NCBI GenBank assembly: GCA_964200075.2
Contig: CAXNAA020000298.1
Coordinates: 1 to 22,938 of the forward strand
DNA length: 22,938 nt
Direction: 5' to 3'
Source of the DNA: Sphacelaria rigidula
Lineage: Eukaryota > Phaeophyceae > Sphacelariales
The notes under the pieces are model-generated. The model was not told the DNA's origin. It worked only from the letters and a program-made list of their open reading frames with translations, and did no database searches. How positions within the stretch are numbered: the stretch's first letter is position 1; every line of letters starts with the position of its first letter. Shown here in pieces: positions 9,701 through 19,975 of the stretch. The translations under genes and the position numbers were made by a program.

Positions 9701-12700
9701 ATCTCCTTCCCTCCTTCTCCCTCCCCCGCCGGCGCTGACGCATCCTTTCCTTCATCATCTTGGACATACTCGTCCGTTTTCCGCTTCCGTGATTGCCGCC
9801 GGGGGGAAGGCGAAGCCGAACTAGAGCCACCACCACCGCTGCCCCGGCCACCACTGCCGATAAGACCATCGTCCGTCTGAGTCTGTATTTCGCGTCGTGC
9901 CCATCGCGATGGAGGAAGCTTGGCGGCAGGCGAAGCCAGCCTTGCCTTCCTCTCCTTATCGCGACCATCATTTCCTGCTCCGGGATCAACCTTCGTATTC
10001 GGGTACGGCACAGACAGCATTTTGGTGGGCAGTCGTCCCTCTTCCGCGTATGCTGTATCCGGCTGCACTGCCACATCTTCAATTACCGTGGTGGGGTTTG
10101 CAGAGGGCGGCGAGAGCTGTGTTTTCCGGGGGAGGGTTGCACAAACAAGAGAAGACACGAGAGACATGAGAGTGACCAAAAATGGACGAGAACAGGAGCG
10201 GGCGGCGGGGGCGGGGGCGGGGGCGTATAGCCGCGTGGTGGATGAGGGGGAAACGTAGCCAGCGCCAGGGTGTGTAAATTCCGTGTGCGGCAAGGCGTGC
10301 AGGCCGCATAAAAACGCCTGATTTTGGGTACGCAGACCGAACCTGTCTGTGCGGACCGCAACTTTTGTGCACACGTCGGTACTATAGTAGATTATAGCAC
10401 TAGCCCTAACCCCTACGAAGTGTGTGCACGTACTCACCCCCACCTCGGCTCCGGTGTATTCATTTTATTATACGTCCACTAATCCATTCAACGTTTCAAA
10501 ACTTTCTGACCATGCCATACCACCCTATCCTACGCGTGCACTACGATACGTAATGCATGTACGTGCCCGCGTACTCTCCCGCTTCAGTTACGCCACAACA
10601 TCACGCCCATGACCCTACCTACCAACAAAAATAAAAAAGCGGGCACGAAACTTTGGACCAGCGTCGCACACCGTACACAAAATCTTCACCTCATCAGCGA
10701 TATCGTATCTGCACTGCGTTCAATTACACACGAACAGTGACTCGAAGAACCACTATTATACTGAAGTACAAAACCAAGTAGCACCGCTGGGAAAAAGGAC
10801 AAGAGCCGCTCCTCGTGCTCGCTCCTAGTCAAATAATTTCAGACTGCATGACTGAATCTTTTATCCTTCACTCTTCGCGGCGCGACAAGGAACACTTTGA
10901 GACACATCACAGCCGCCACACAAACTCACCCTGAGCGGCGTTCTCAGGCTCGCGGCGTCATCCAGCAAGCTTATCACGCGGCGCGCCATTGCCGCAGGGG
11001 AACGCAGCGACCCCAAGCTGTATCGAGCGGGCGTTCTGCGGTTAGCAATGTCGTCCCCTCCCACAGCCGGCGGCTCCTCGTGTACCCTGCTCCGCGGCGC
11101 GCCGCCGCTACCTTCTCCACGAACGTGGGTCCGCGGCGCTCCCGCCCATGGCGTCCCTTGATTGGCTGTTGCAGCCGGTTGCCACACACGATCTCCACCA
11201 GGGGTTGAATGCGCGAAAGATCTGTGATGGTGTTGCGTTTTGAGTTGTAGAGGCAGCCCGACGGGATGAGCGGGCGATAGGGAAGCACTTTTCGGTGAAT
11301 CTGGAGTGGTTCAAGGTTTTCCGCTAAATTTTATTCGTACTGTTAACTTTGCGGCTGATACATCAAAGTACATCTCTGCGTTGTACCTAGTTTTAGTTTT
11401 TGCTAGAACACGATGTGGTTTTTTCGTGAATATGCTTTTGAGCTGTATGCCTTCCATTTCCATGAAGGAGGATGGGGGCGGAATGTCAAATGTCAACACT
11501 TGATAGTTCTTTGCACAACAGGTGATCAGGCACTATACGCGCGATGCGGTGCGACAACAGAAAAAACTGACAAGCCGAGTGTCCTGTCACACTTCCGTTA
11601 CAGTTGGTGAATTAGGTCAGGGAATAGACCAGAAATGTTCACACCTGCACCGCACCGTGAACCAAAAATCCATCCTGTATTGCCTGCACATACCGAAATG
11701 AGAGTACACCGACAACTTTCAGCACATCCCTGCTGCCGCTTCTGTAATTGTAACAAAGGAAGGTGTTAGCAAACCTCTCGAGCAGTCATCGGGAGCAACA
11801 ACTATGGACCCCACTGTTGGTAGTAATGAAACATGAAGCAGCAGTCTGCTAGGGTAACGTCTGCCGCTGCGTGCGATGATGTACGTGTATGTGCTGTGTG
11901 GGCATCCCAGGCGCAGATTATGCAAGCGCTGTGCTTTTGAACAACTTGCGTATAAAAAAAACTCGCTGTTGTTCAGTTCTGTCTTTTATACCGTGTTTTC
12001 TTCATCTTCCACAAATTTGAGAGCCGGACCTGAACAAAATTATTTTCACCTAGGTAGCCACCATCTCCCCGGTGGTAGCAAGGAAGGATTGCCTACCTCG
12101 TGTGCCAGCAAGGACGCGTCAGGTCTCCGTTAGCCTCCACCTCTACAGGTCTACATCTCATGTTTGTTTGTTCTTTGTGACATTTTCCACATTTCTTCAA
12201 CAAGTGCAACCGACGTCACCACGCCAGCACTTCCGTAAAAAATAATAACCTCCCTCCTCTTCACTTCCACACGGAGAGCACTGTAGCGCGCGCACATACG
12301 ACGGCCCACGACCAAGTTGAACCTACTCACCGTTGCTCCCTCAAAGACTGCCGCCGCGCCGTGGCCCGCGCCTTGTGGGCAGGAGTTAGCAGCCCGTCGG
12401 GATCTCCTCCGCGCGTCACCCGAGGAGCCAACATCTCCCCGCCTGCAACCGATGACCGGCGCTCATACGGCGCTCGCGATCTTACGCCATCCCTGCTCTC
12501 CGAAGCGCCCCTGGCGCCGGCACCCGCATGGCTCTTCAAAAACTCACCACCGCGAGGGGGCGGGGGTAGCATGAGCGGCGAATTTTGAAGCGGGGCCGTC
12601 GGCACTAGCTCGGAGCCCGGCGGGGCACCCCTTCGTCGAGCGATGGGTGCAACGATGGGCGGCGATTGGTTGTTGCTACTGCCTGCGTTTCTCGACACAC

Positions 12701-14309
12701 CAGCGCGTACGGAGCGTGCTGCTTCCGGCTCGTCTCGAAACGCATCTAACGAACCTGCGGAACTGGCACTTGATCGTTGAGCGTCGCCGAGTGCGATATG
12801 CGCGAGTGAAGTGGATGCCGGCGCCGCTTCTCCAACATCACCGAATTTGCCGCCTCCCGGTGCCGGCCAGGAGCGGCCCATTGTCTCCTTGTACTCTCGC
12901 AGCACTTGCACGCGGAGGCGAGCGACCGAACGGGATTCCATCTTGGACAGAAGGTACATGGCAGCCGAGGGCGGCAGGTTCCTCCTGAACCGTAGTGCGC
13001 GCACCAAGTCTCTCCCCTCCGACGCAGTGAACGGGTCATCTCCTTCGTCATTGGTAGCTGTGTTTTTCCCTTCATCTTCCGTCTCTTCGAATCGCGTCCC
13101 GCTCTGGCGGCGGCCGCCGCCACCCAGCACCGCTGCAGCCGCTGCGTCACGCCGGCGTTGAAGTATACTTCGCCTCGGGTTGCGGCTGTCGCTCGACCCC
13201 GCAAAGATTGCATGCCCATCAGAGGGGGAGTTTCTGTTGTCATTGTTGTTGTTTCGGGGAGCCTGCGGTGTGGTCGCCTCAAGAGGGCGATTGCCGAACA
13301 CAAATGTCTTTCTTTGTCCATCGAGACTGTCAGTGCTTGGGCCCGGAAAGTTATAACCTGCAACCGTGCCCTCTTCCAGTGACTCGCGGCCTCCACTGTT
13401 TTGATGGCTGAAACCACCAGCATCGACAGCGTGAACATCTCCCATACCCACTCCCTCCCTCTCTTCACCGAGAGCAGCACCCATCATCGAGCGCTGTTCA
13501 CCATGCCCGAAGGACGCCCGCGCCGGCCGGTACGCCGTGCGCGTAGCCCTTTGCCCCTCGCCTCTCACCAACATTGACGAACGCCGTCTCGGCCTCGACC
13601 TCAACCTCGCCTCGTCACGCAAAATTTGCCGTACCCCGGGACTAAAACCTCCAACGTTGGTTCCGCCGGCGATGTTATGGAGCTCGCCAACCCCTAGTCC
13701 GTTGTCAGGGCTGCTGCCGAAGCCTCCTCTTCTCACACTGGACACGTCTCCTCGGGGGGTGAAGCCGCCACCGCCGTCTCCGGGCCTCCCCGATTCTCGG
13801 GTGTCTTCACCGGCGGCCGCTAGAGCGCCGCGACCACCGACACCGCCACCGCCGCCACTCGTGCTGCTACGTCCCTTCGCCTTTCCAGCCACTGCCGTCG
13901 GCTGCCATTGGTCTCGGTTAAGCTCAGGCGACCACTCTTCTTCATCTAGGCCTGCATCATTTTGCGCTTCAGCGGTGGCGCCGCCGCCGCCGCCGCTCGG
14001 GGTGACGTCGTGATCATTTTCATCATTAATGCTGCTGCCCGGACTGTCGTCATCCCTGTCGATGCCAGCAAGGAGTTTTTTACCGGGGGTCAACATACCT
14101 ACCACGCGGCCGACGACCCCGCTCACTCTTCCGTATATCCCTTTACGGGGCTGCTTTGCAGCCGGAGTTTCCGGGGCAGAGTCGGCATTTCCATCGTTGC
14201 CTGTTTCTGGTTCGGGTCGACGGCGTTTGTTGGAAGTTCTCGACCTCGTGTTGTTGCTGATGCGGGGCGAGTTGGTATTGATGTCATCTCTGTCGTCATC
14301 CGATTCCAT
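5098..14309 (-). CDS. Nup153/Nup1-like nuclear-basket FG nucleoporin, six-exon gene
   Basis: This is a reconstructed minus-strand gene with exons 14309-12331, 11221-10930, 10116-9172, 8794-8667, 8188-8039 and 6766-5098. All introns are GT-AG, with donors GTGAGT, GTGAGT, GTGAGA, GTGAGT and GTAAGG. The junction phases are 2, 0, 0, 2 and 2, and all agree, giving 1720 codons plus a stop. The predicted protein has an N-terminal amphipathic helix, an ARR-I-LL-TPL motif, NLS-like basic clusters, one W-x-C-x2-C-x11-C-x2-C zinc finger, a C-terminal domain with 15 FG dipeptides and a basic tail. Known family members sit on the nuclear face of the pore, where FG repeats bind transport receptors and the tail binds importins. 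Human Nup153 (about 1475 residues) has the same domain order; plant Nup136 and yeast Nup1 lack the zinc fingers. The start is the first in-frame ATG, with A at -3 and G at +4. The family is inferred from architecture; small extra exons cannot be excluded. Confidence 0.8.
5513..5638. repeat. Two tandem 63-bp units inside the FG domain
   Basis: Units start at 5513 and 5576, exactly 63 bp apart, and encode on the minus strand two copies of GGFG-x-SGQGAPKRG with 21-residue spacing (residues about 1541-1583). The length keeps frame, so this is an in-frame internal duplication adding one FG unit and one basic APKRG patch. Confidence 0.85.
6653..6709. repeat. Degenerate hexamer array (coding, Pro-Thr/Ala-Thr)
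   Basis: A run of GCAGTC/GGAGTC-like hexamers. On the minus strand it encodes alternating Pro-Thr and Ala-Thr near the start of exon 6. Hexamer changes keep frame, so length variation would be tolerated. Confidence 0.75.
7102..7163. repeat. Exact 22-bp direct repeat, 40-bp period
   Basis: CAAGAGATGAATCCATCATA plus CC occurs at 7102-7123 and again at 7142-7163, inside nucleoporin intron 5. Confidence 0.9.
7381..7406. repeat. Short perfect hairpin in intron 5
   Basis: GGTGCTCCGG and CCGGAGCACC form a 10-bp perfect stem with a six-base loop. It lies within a nucleoporin intron. Confidence 0.7.
7461..7484. repeat. (GT)n microsatellite
   Basis: An interrupted GT dinucleotide run inside nucleoporin intron 5. 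Confidence 0.9.
8039..8188 (-). CDS. Nucleoporin exon 5 (residues 1115-1165), cassette-like linker exon
   Basis: The exon is 150 bp with a GTAAGG donor (8038-8033). There are two usable acceptors: CAG just before 8188 (chosen) and TAG just before 8197, which would add three residues. Both keep frame. Entry and exit are in phase 2, so exon 4 also splices cleanly to exon 6 if this exon is skipped. The peptide includes NLEAAKMSTPARSTPAAINA and a Gly/Pro/Ser-rich end, like an FG-domain linker, but has no FG dipeptide. Evidence is the splice sites, phase and composition only. A TTG-started plus-strand ORF overlaps it and is judged an antisense shadow. Confidence 0.55.
8239..8263. repeat. G-run (C-rich tract before the exon 5 acceptor)
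   Basis: Three to four runs of five or more G on the plus strand, next to a short (AC)n. They could form a G-quadruplex. On the gene strand this is a C-rich pyrimidine tract about 50-75 bases upstream of the exon 5 acceptor. Confidence 0.7.
8667..8794 (-). CDS. Nucleoporin exon 4 (residues 1073-1115), RanBP2-like zinc finger
   Basis: This 128-bp exon has a GTAACAG acceptor preceded by a C-run and a GTGAGT donor (8666-8661). It enters in phase 0 from exon 3 and leaves in phase 2. It encodes LDYWTCRGCYVRIYDMDAKE followed by CDMCLRPKNFG, so Trp1076, Cys1078, Cys1081, Cys1093 and Cys1096 form W-x-C-x2-C-x11-C-x2-C. RanBP2-type fingers are W-x-C-x(2-4)-C-x3-N-x6-C-x2-C, with ten residues between cysteine pairs and a conserved Asn. 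Here the spacer is eleven and the Asn is absent. In Nup153 and RanBP2 such fingers bind Ran; whether this divergent one does is unknown. Confidence 0.75.
9172..10116 (-). CDS. Nucleoporin exon 3 (residues 758-1072), disordered charged linker
   Basis: The exon is 945 bp, exactly 315 codons, between a CACAG acceptor with a CT-rich tract and a GTGAGA donor (9171-9166). It enters and leaves in phase 0, so it could be skipped without a frameshift. The sequence is hydrophilic and low-complexity, rich in Asp, Gly, Lys, Arg and Ser. It contains two NLS-like clusters, RRQSRKRKTDE and HRNKRART. It carries no FG repeats and no recognisable fold, which fits the flexible linker between the pore-anchoring part and the zinc finger. 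Confidence 0.75.
10930..11221 (-). CDS. Nucleoporin exon 2 (residues 660-757), ARR-I-LL-TPL motif
   Basis: The acceptor CATCACAG precedes position 11221 and the donor GTGAGT is at 10929-10924. The first base completes the Arg codon left open by exon 1 (CG+A), which fixes the frame. The exon ends in MARRVISLLDDAASLRTPLR (738-757). This resembles a short helical motif, roughly A-(K/R)-R-I-L-x2-L-x-TP, found in Nup153- and Nup1-type proteins ahead of the FG region. The preceding RRTPARYSLGSLRSP also looks like the flanks of that motif. The other two minus-strand frames are open across much of this exon too. The choice here rests on matching splice phases and the motif. Confidence 0.72.
12331..14309 (-). 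CDS. Nucleoporin exon 1: N-terminal domain (residues 1-659)
   Basis: The frame is open for 659 codons plus two bases and ends at a GTGAGT donor (12330-12325). The N-terminus is acidic, then has a basic cluster NKRRRPEPE (about 27-35) and GIYGRVSGVVGRVVGML (57-73), which can form an amphipathic helix of the kind that anchors Nup153, Nup1 and Nup60 at the nuclear envelope. Around residues 219-240 lies FSPGVRQILRDEARLR followed by an Arg/Ser-rich stretch. An isolated FVFG motif falls near 333. Residues about 433-478 (from LVRALRFRRNLPPSAA to the MGRSWP motif) are predicted helical and basic. The rest is low-complexity, rich in Gly, Ser, Arg and Asp. Alternative in-frame GTG codons upstream were not used as starts. 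Confidence 0.8.
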
Positions 14310-15814
14310 GATTAGCACGGGGCCTGGAGGAAGACCTAGAGGCACAGCGGCGCGAAGATTGTGGCCAGGGAGAAAGAGAGAACAAGCTGAGCGAACACCC
14401 CAACGGGATACAACAAACGAGATGAGGCAAAAACGTGCGCAGCGCTAGGCATGGATAGCTTCGGTTTCGGTGCTGACGGCGGAGTACTTTCTCACGCGTG
14501 CTACACTGCGGTCAAAGCCTGTGTAGTTGGGACACGTGAAAACAAAGGGTCCAACGAACGCAGCACAGCGCGCGTTTTTCATTACATCGGCGTGACACAT
14601 GGCATGGCCTCGACCTCACCACACCCTGTTGTGCGGTTGTTTGCGGTACCGGTACAGGTGTATAACTTTCCGGATACACGAACAGACCAAAGGAAACAAC
14701 AACCAGCACCAGTAGGGTTTGAATATCTACCTTCGGGCTATGCGCGCAACTCACGTATTGAAAAATATTCCATCCTGATCCCGAGTTCCTGAGGTACAGC
14801 CATACCCGGGAAGGTAGCAGAAGTTGTGCCCTTGACACAACTATTTTGAAAACATCGGCAACCGAGCACGCTCTGCCGTGAGAAGAGGAACCCGAACTGA
14901 ACTTATCAGAATTCCCCATGCGGCACCAAAAAAGCAATCGACACGGTAATATTGGCCAACACTCCGGCACTCGTATCACAGTACAGCCCGGCATGCCTAC
15001 ACCACGGTAATGCGCCACACCATGTTTCCCGCACGGAAGACGGGAAAGCCTTTGTACCCACACACAAGGACTGCTGAGAGTTAACTTCTGTACACTCTGT
15101 GGGTATGGGAGGTTCGGGGATGACAACCAAGCCTCCACCACATAAACGGCATATTATCCGAAAACCTTCGATATTATGCAGAGGTTAAACCGGGCATACC
15201 TCACATGTAGAGCACTAGCTGGTGTCGAACACTCGGATGCAGCGTAAGCAGTCCGATTAGCTAGCGTGAGCCGTTGCTTGTCGACAGCGCAGTTGCGAGA
15301 GTGTGACTACAGTTGGCATTCTGTCCTCATGCGGGGATAGGGACACATATATTAACATCGTACATCTGGGAGCTTCCTTGTATACTGGTGGTTCGTTACA
15401 CTAGTTTGTAGTTTGTAATTTGACTGTGTTGGTTCCAACTCATGTAGTACACTGCCGTCGTACAGTACCATACAAGACGGTGATGTACAAGATGATTGAA
15501 TGCACCAGTCAACGTACTCATCGCGCACCATTATCTAGTGCCAATAGGTGTGTGCATGAACCCATCTTGCTGAATATACGCTTCAAAAACATCCCATGTA
15601 GCACATCCCTGGAAATGCTCTCCTCATGGAAATTGTAGTTCTACTTGGAACTCATAGATCCGACTTCAGAGGGTTTCGGTTCTATCTCGATGGAACCAGG
15701 ATCCTCTCTTCCGTCCATCACCAAGTGGGTACTCATGCGGAGGACTGAACCACTGTACTCTCAAGCGGATTGTCCATCGTAGACAAGGAGCCTTAACCCT
15801 ACACCAACACCAAT
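14310..15814. other. Upstream of the nucleoporin; no gene seen
   Basis: This holds the presumed promoter and 5' UTR of the minus-strand nucleoporin. No TATA-like or other promoter element could be assigned. A 209-codon minus-strand frame begins with GTG and shows no protein-like features. Confidence 0.55.
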
Positions 15815-15960
15815 ATGGAAGTGCATGGAGGCCCTAATACCGGAAATGAGAAGGTAGACCGAGAAGGTGTGCGCCTGCCCCTGCCGCCACTCCAGGCATC
15901 GTCGTCACCGCCGCTCCAGGCAACCGACTCCGAGTACTTCGACCTGAACGTCCTAAAAGG
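15815..15960 (+). CDS. Possible first coding exon, unknown product
   Basis: The ATG has A at -3 and G at +4 and is the first after an in-frame TAA 21 bases upstream. The 48 residues start MEVHGGPNTGNEKVDREG and end in DSEYFDLNVLK before GG|GTGTGTGTAT, a possible donor. A pyrimidine-rich CAACAG acceptor follows about 50 bases later, but splicing there reaches a stop within a few codons. Unspliced, the ORF runs to 16021 (68 residues). No homologous family is recognised and no convincing second exon was found. Confidence 0.2.
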
Positions 15961-16386
15961 GTGTGTGTATGTACTGGCTGAACTATTGTGCTTTTTTCTA
16001 CTTCAACAGACAGTACAATAGCTAGGCTTATCAGTGGGACACCCCAGCCAAATTTCGATCTCAAATTTCCACGCAAGCGCTGCAGCAGCAGAGATTGAAG
16101 TGCGGCGGCCCCTGTTGTTGGCGGCAGCTATCCACCACCGACAACACATTGGATTACAAAATGAGATGCCAGCTGTACAGCGTACTCTACTATGAGAGGC
16201 ACAAGGAGTTGTTGTCGTTGCTGTGTTGTCGTCGTCTTGGAACCTGGTCTGTATCTGACGCTCACAGCTCAAACTGAGTATTTTGAGAACGCCTGTGCGC
16301 GCAGTTCAAGACAAACTTTGATTTGGTGCAGCGCCTGGAAGGGGCGAGGATGGGGAGGGTGGGGGCTCGACGATGTCGTATGGGAC

Positions 16387-16414
16387 GGTAGGGTAGGGTA
16401 GGGTAGGGTAGGGT
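16387..16414. repeat. (GGTAG)n pentamer array
   Basis: About five and a half copies of GGTAG/GGGTA, next to G-rich DNA. It is a pentamer, not a TTAGGG-type telomere repeat. Confidence 0.85.
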
Positions 16415-17593
16415 GCGGTATGATACGGGTTTGCTGACATGCGCATGCTTCTTTTTGATCATGTTTAGATCTGTGCAATGCATTGCTCGACAAACACAAC
16501 AGCAAGGCCAGCAACTGGCGGAAGTGGATGCAACTACAGCGGTCTTGTTGTGACTGTCGGTGTTGGCTTTTGCATTTCTGGCGCGTTGGCTTCTACTGAC
16601 CGTACCGACCCCGTCAAGTTTCTTCCTTGAAATTATCCACTAAATAGAAACACACCGCGTTAGACCTATCCGAGATGTCTTCCATGTTCCTACAGGTAGC
16701 ATCTACATGAAGTAAATAGTGTCCTGGGTGACGTACGAGTGATGCCATGATAACCCTTCCGCCGGAAACCAGCCTCAAAACTGTTACAAAGGAAATGGTC
16801 ATACAGCGCATGATGCTTGTGTAGCTGGTATCATGATGCGCCTCGAATGGGCTGCATTGGCGAAAACGATCCCGAGCGTGGGAGTTCCCAGCTGCATGGT
16901 GTGCTCGGCTTCTGTCATTTTGATCCGCATGAAGATCTTACCTCCTCGAACCAGCCAATTTTCTGGAGGGGGGGGGGAACCTGTCGCGGTATCACTCGTA
17001 CATGTATGACATACGGGAAACGACAACAGCGTCGTAGGTGCAACACAGTACAGCAGTACAACAGACAGTAGTGTACAAACGGTGCGATCAATACACGGGA
17101 TATATCAGGATATATCCGGTCCTTTTTTACGCTGCTGTACTGTTGATACTGCGAGTACCCGGAGGATGAAGGGTACGAACTATCATCCGTGCGAGTAACA
17201 GACCGCAGTACAATACACCAGTACAGCGCGGATAGTGCAGATAACAGTAGTATTACCATAGCATCGATGATAATCATTGTTGATAATCATCACTGCATCA
17301 TTGAGACAGGAAATCGAGTACAGTAGTACGTTCTTGTGGTCAATTCCTTGCTTGTCTGCGGCCGTAGGAGTACTCTTAATGCGTAAATTTATCTTAATCC
17401 TGCACGTGCTGTCGTCCTGCCCAATTCTTGCTAAACGCGCGTGTTGTATGTTGCATGCAGCGTGGTGGCAACCAACACAAAACCCTTCAAGGACCGATTT
17501 CTTGTGTGGATCGGGATCCGGAAGGTCCTGTTCTTTCCGTTCAATCGACAGTGGTGGCTGGCAAGGGTGAGCGAGGGCATCATCGACAACAGT

Positions 17594-17612
17594 ACACACA
17601 CACACACACACA
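17594..17612. repeat. (AC)n microsatellite
   Basis: About nine uninterrupted AC dinucleotides. Confidence 0.9.
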
Positions 17613-18307
17613 TACACACTACACGCCGCGCATTTCCAATCCTCTTCGGAGTGCAGAACACATGTTTTGCTGTTCGGCACAAGCTGTATGTATACATGAC
17701 CGAACGGTAAATCTCTACCCCAACCGTTCGCACGCGGTGGAATGTCGAGAGTTGTTCGTGATGCATGCAGTCCTTTCCGACCAAGCACGCTGAGTATTCA
17801 AAGTGGAACTTAGGATTGGCGATCGGGGACACAGGAGTATACGTACCCGTCGTGTCGCCTAGTGTTGACCCTCGACTGCTAAGGTGGGTGGGTGGTCGGT
17901 AGTCATCCGTTGAATTGGCATCATTTTAACTTGGAAAATGAACCCTAATACTCAGATGACCCGCCCTGGCTGTCAAATCGTCGACCCTTTCATATCCAGA
18001 GTCGGTCATCTATTGGGTCGCATGCGTGACCCGTTGAATGCGAGAATGGGCCATCCGAGCATTTCAGTAATCTCTCGCGAAGTTTTTTCTTGCCGATTCG
18101 GCCATATGAGCCACTCTAGCTGTCGAAGGGTTGGGTACAGCAACCACCTTCAGTCCCAATCCGTGAAGAATAGATGCCGCGACAGCCAGATATTTCACTT
18201 TCTCCCACGGCGCAAAATAAAATACCCGGGCATGGTCGGGAATTTCGAATAAACTGAACATTTACATGATTTTCGAGTAAAAAAAAAGAAGGCGCTTCTT
18301 CGTGAAA

Positions 18308-18417
18308 CCTTCGATCGGCCGAGGTGGTCCTTTGGTGAATGGGGATCGCACCGTCACTCGAGAGAGGACTGTAAATGATGCTGATTCACAACTGGACCAC
18401 CTTCGGCGGTCGAAGGG
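18308..18417. repeat. Inverted repeat, about 23-bp arms
   Basis: CCTTCGATCGGCCGAGGTGG at 18308 (arm to 18330) pairs with the sequence at 18394-18417, with a few mismatches and a spacer of about 63 bp. It may be a small non-autonomous foldback element. Confidence 0.65.
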
Positions 18418-18690
18418 TTGAAATTACATTGCCTGTGGACAATAACATAGGACGCTATCATAGCAATGTACCGCATATTATTTGAAGATACACACGCATA
18501 TAGTTCGAACAAGAGCTGCACGTACTGTTTTTCGAAAAAAAAGCTTGGAAGCAGCAGCTTGCTCTTCTTCCTGTGTGTATGTACTCGCAGATGAGAAAGT
18601 CTACCACCCACCAACACTGGCATCTCTTGCATTAACGATAACAACCTCAGTGGCTGGACCAGCGCTGCAGATGTATGTCGGAGACCATAT

Positions 18691-18718
18691 GTGCGGCAAC
18701 CACGGGAGGTTGCCACAC
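18691..18718. repeat. Short hairpin, 11-bp stem
   Basis: GTGCGGCAACC and GGTTGCCACAC pair with one G-T wobble across a six-base loop. Confidence 0.6.
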
Positions 18719-19818
18719 GTGACGCCGGGACGCATGTGCCTCCATAGTGGCCCCAAGCCAGCCCCCCCGGAGGGCTGAAGAAGTCGTCTCGATATTTTCC
18801 CCGCCTTTACCGCGAACTAGTAGGCACCCATTTCTTTCATTAGACCTAAAACTTTGGTCGTATACCTATGGTTGACAACATGACTACTTGATTCTGAATG
18901 TGAGAAAGTTCTGAAACAAATCATGGTTGACGTAGCTCGTCCAGAACATGTTTTTGTCGAAATCGGGGCCTGCAGCGTCGATTTGAGGACTGTCAACGCA
19001 CCCTTTGCCTAGGGGAATGTGTGTACCCCCCTTGCCCGAGGGTCTTGTACGCCTTGGCTTGGGGATATGGTTAGGGGTATTGTTGGTTTGTTCGAAAAAA
19101 TCAACCACAGATATACGACAAAACTTTATGTCGCCTCATTTTTTTTCCCATCGGCGATTTCCACTACACCCGCACATGTTTTCGCCGCGGCAAAAAAAAA
19201 CGTGCGCGGAAAAAAAAAACAGCGGTTGCTGCACGCCGCACGCCGCAATTGCCGCATTACACACCGCGCGCTTTTCCTCATTTTTCAGTCTAGAATGTGT
19301 GGTAGCGCACGGGCGCAGCAGCACCCTCTATCTGAAGCGCTGGACTGGACGATAATATTCAAAGTTCGATCCAAACCGTAAGAGCGTGTCTCCGGATCTC
19401 CGTGACGCGCCTCCCCCCCCCCCCCCCCTGTGCGCACGTGTGTGTGTACGTACATGGCACGATGGTTATTATGCCGACCACGATGCGAGAAATTTATTCT
19501 TAGCGAACTAAACGGACATCCCTCCTTGCTTGTGAAAAAAACAAGTTGGCAGATTGCCAGATTCACAGGTCTACCCCCCTCCGGTGCGTGGTCCCATGAT
19601 TGCCGAAGTACGCCCCTACACGCTGGCTAGGTGTCGGATAGAAACGAGGGCTTGGATGAGTACGTATTACAGTGAGGAGTCGGATAAAACGTAGGCCTGT
19701 AAAGTGCAAGCTGTCAAAATTCCTAGAAGCTTCCTTATATGGAATCGTGGGTCTGAGGGATGCTGCGATGGCTCTCTCCCCCCCAAAGAGTGAGTAAGGC
19801 TGTGTCTTCCCACATCGG
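18719..19818. other. No gene seen
   Basis: Short frames only, A- and C-homopolymers, and no splice-supported exon. Confidence 0.55.
19413..19428. repeat. Poly-C run of 16
   Basis: A homopolymer, immediately followed by GTGCGCACGTGTGTGTGT. Confidence 0.9.
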
Positions 19819-19964
19819 TTTTCGATCGAGAAGGTGCGGCGTAACACAAATATGCCGATGTGATAGCTCATTATTTCAACCATCCTGAAAACAACTACGA
19901 TAGTTGAAATCAGGACCTATCAGATCGGCATATTTGTTTTCCACCGCACACTTTCGACCGAAAA
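19819..19964. repeat. Foldback element 1: 62-bp arms, 22-bp loop
   Basis: The left arm 19819-19880 and the reverse complement of 19903-19964 align without gaps with about 11 mismatches in 62. The perfect core includes ACAAATATGCCGAT. It could be a MITE-type foldback or fold as RNA into a long hairpin. No obvious target-site duplication was found. Confidence 0.85.
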
Positions 19965-19975
19965 ATAATGCGCTA

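Larger units (their letters stand above)
16022..18307. other. No convincing gene; microsatellites and short inverted repeats
   Basis: Contains the GGTAG and AC arrays and an 11-bp exact inverted pair, CAGTACAGCAG at 17046-17056 and its complement at 17132-17142. Longer frames here cross simple repeats and lack motifs. Confidence 0.55.

Noticed and set aside
14451-14792. Plus-strand 113-codon frame divergent from the nucleoporin start
   Set aside because: Apart from FGFG near its start it has no features. The composition is random and no splicing supports it.
14512-15141. 209-codon minus-strand frame upstream of the nucleoporin
   Set aside because: It starts with GTG, has no domain-like pattern, no acceptor/donor logic linking it to exon 1, and scattered Cys/Arg typical of random frames.
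16387-16414. Telomere-like G-rich array
   Set aside because: It is a pentamer GGTAG of only about 28 bp, internal to the window; a simple repeat is the better reading.
17183-17788. 201-codon minus-strand frame with several Cys
   Set aside because: It reads through an AC microsatellite. The cysteines lack regular spacing, and other frames are equally open.
3039-18388. Exact 14-mer ATGATGCTGATTCA shared by 3039-3052 and 18375-18388
   Set aside because: About one such match is expected by chance in a window this long, and the flanks do not align.
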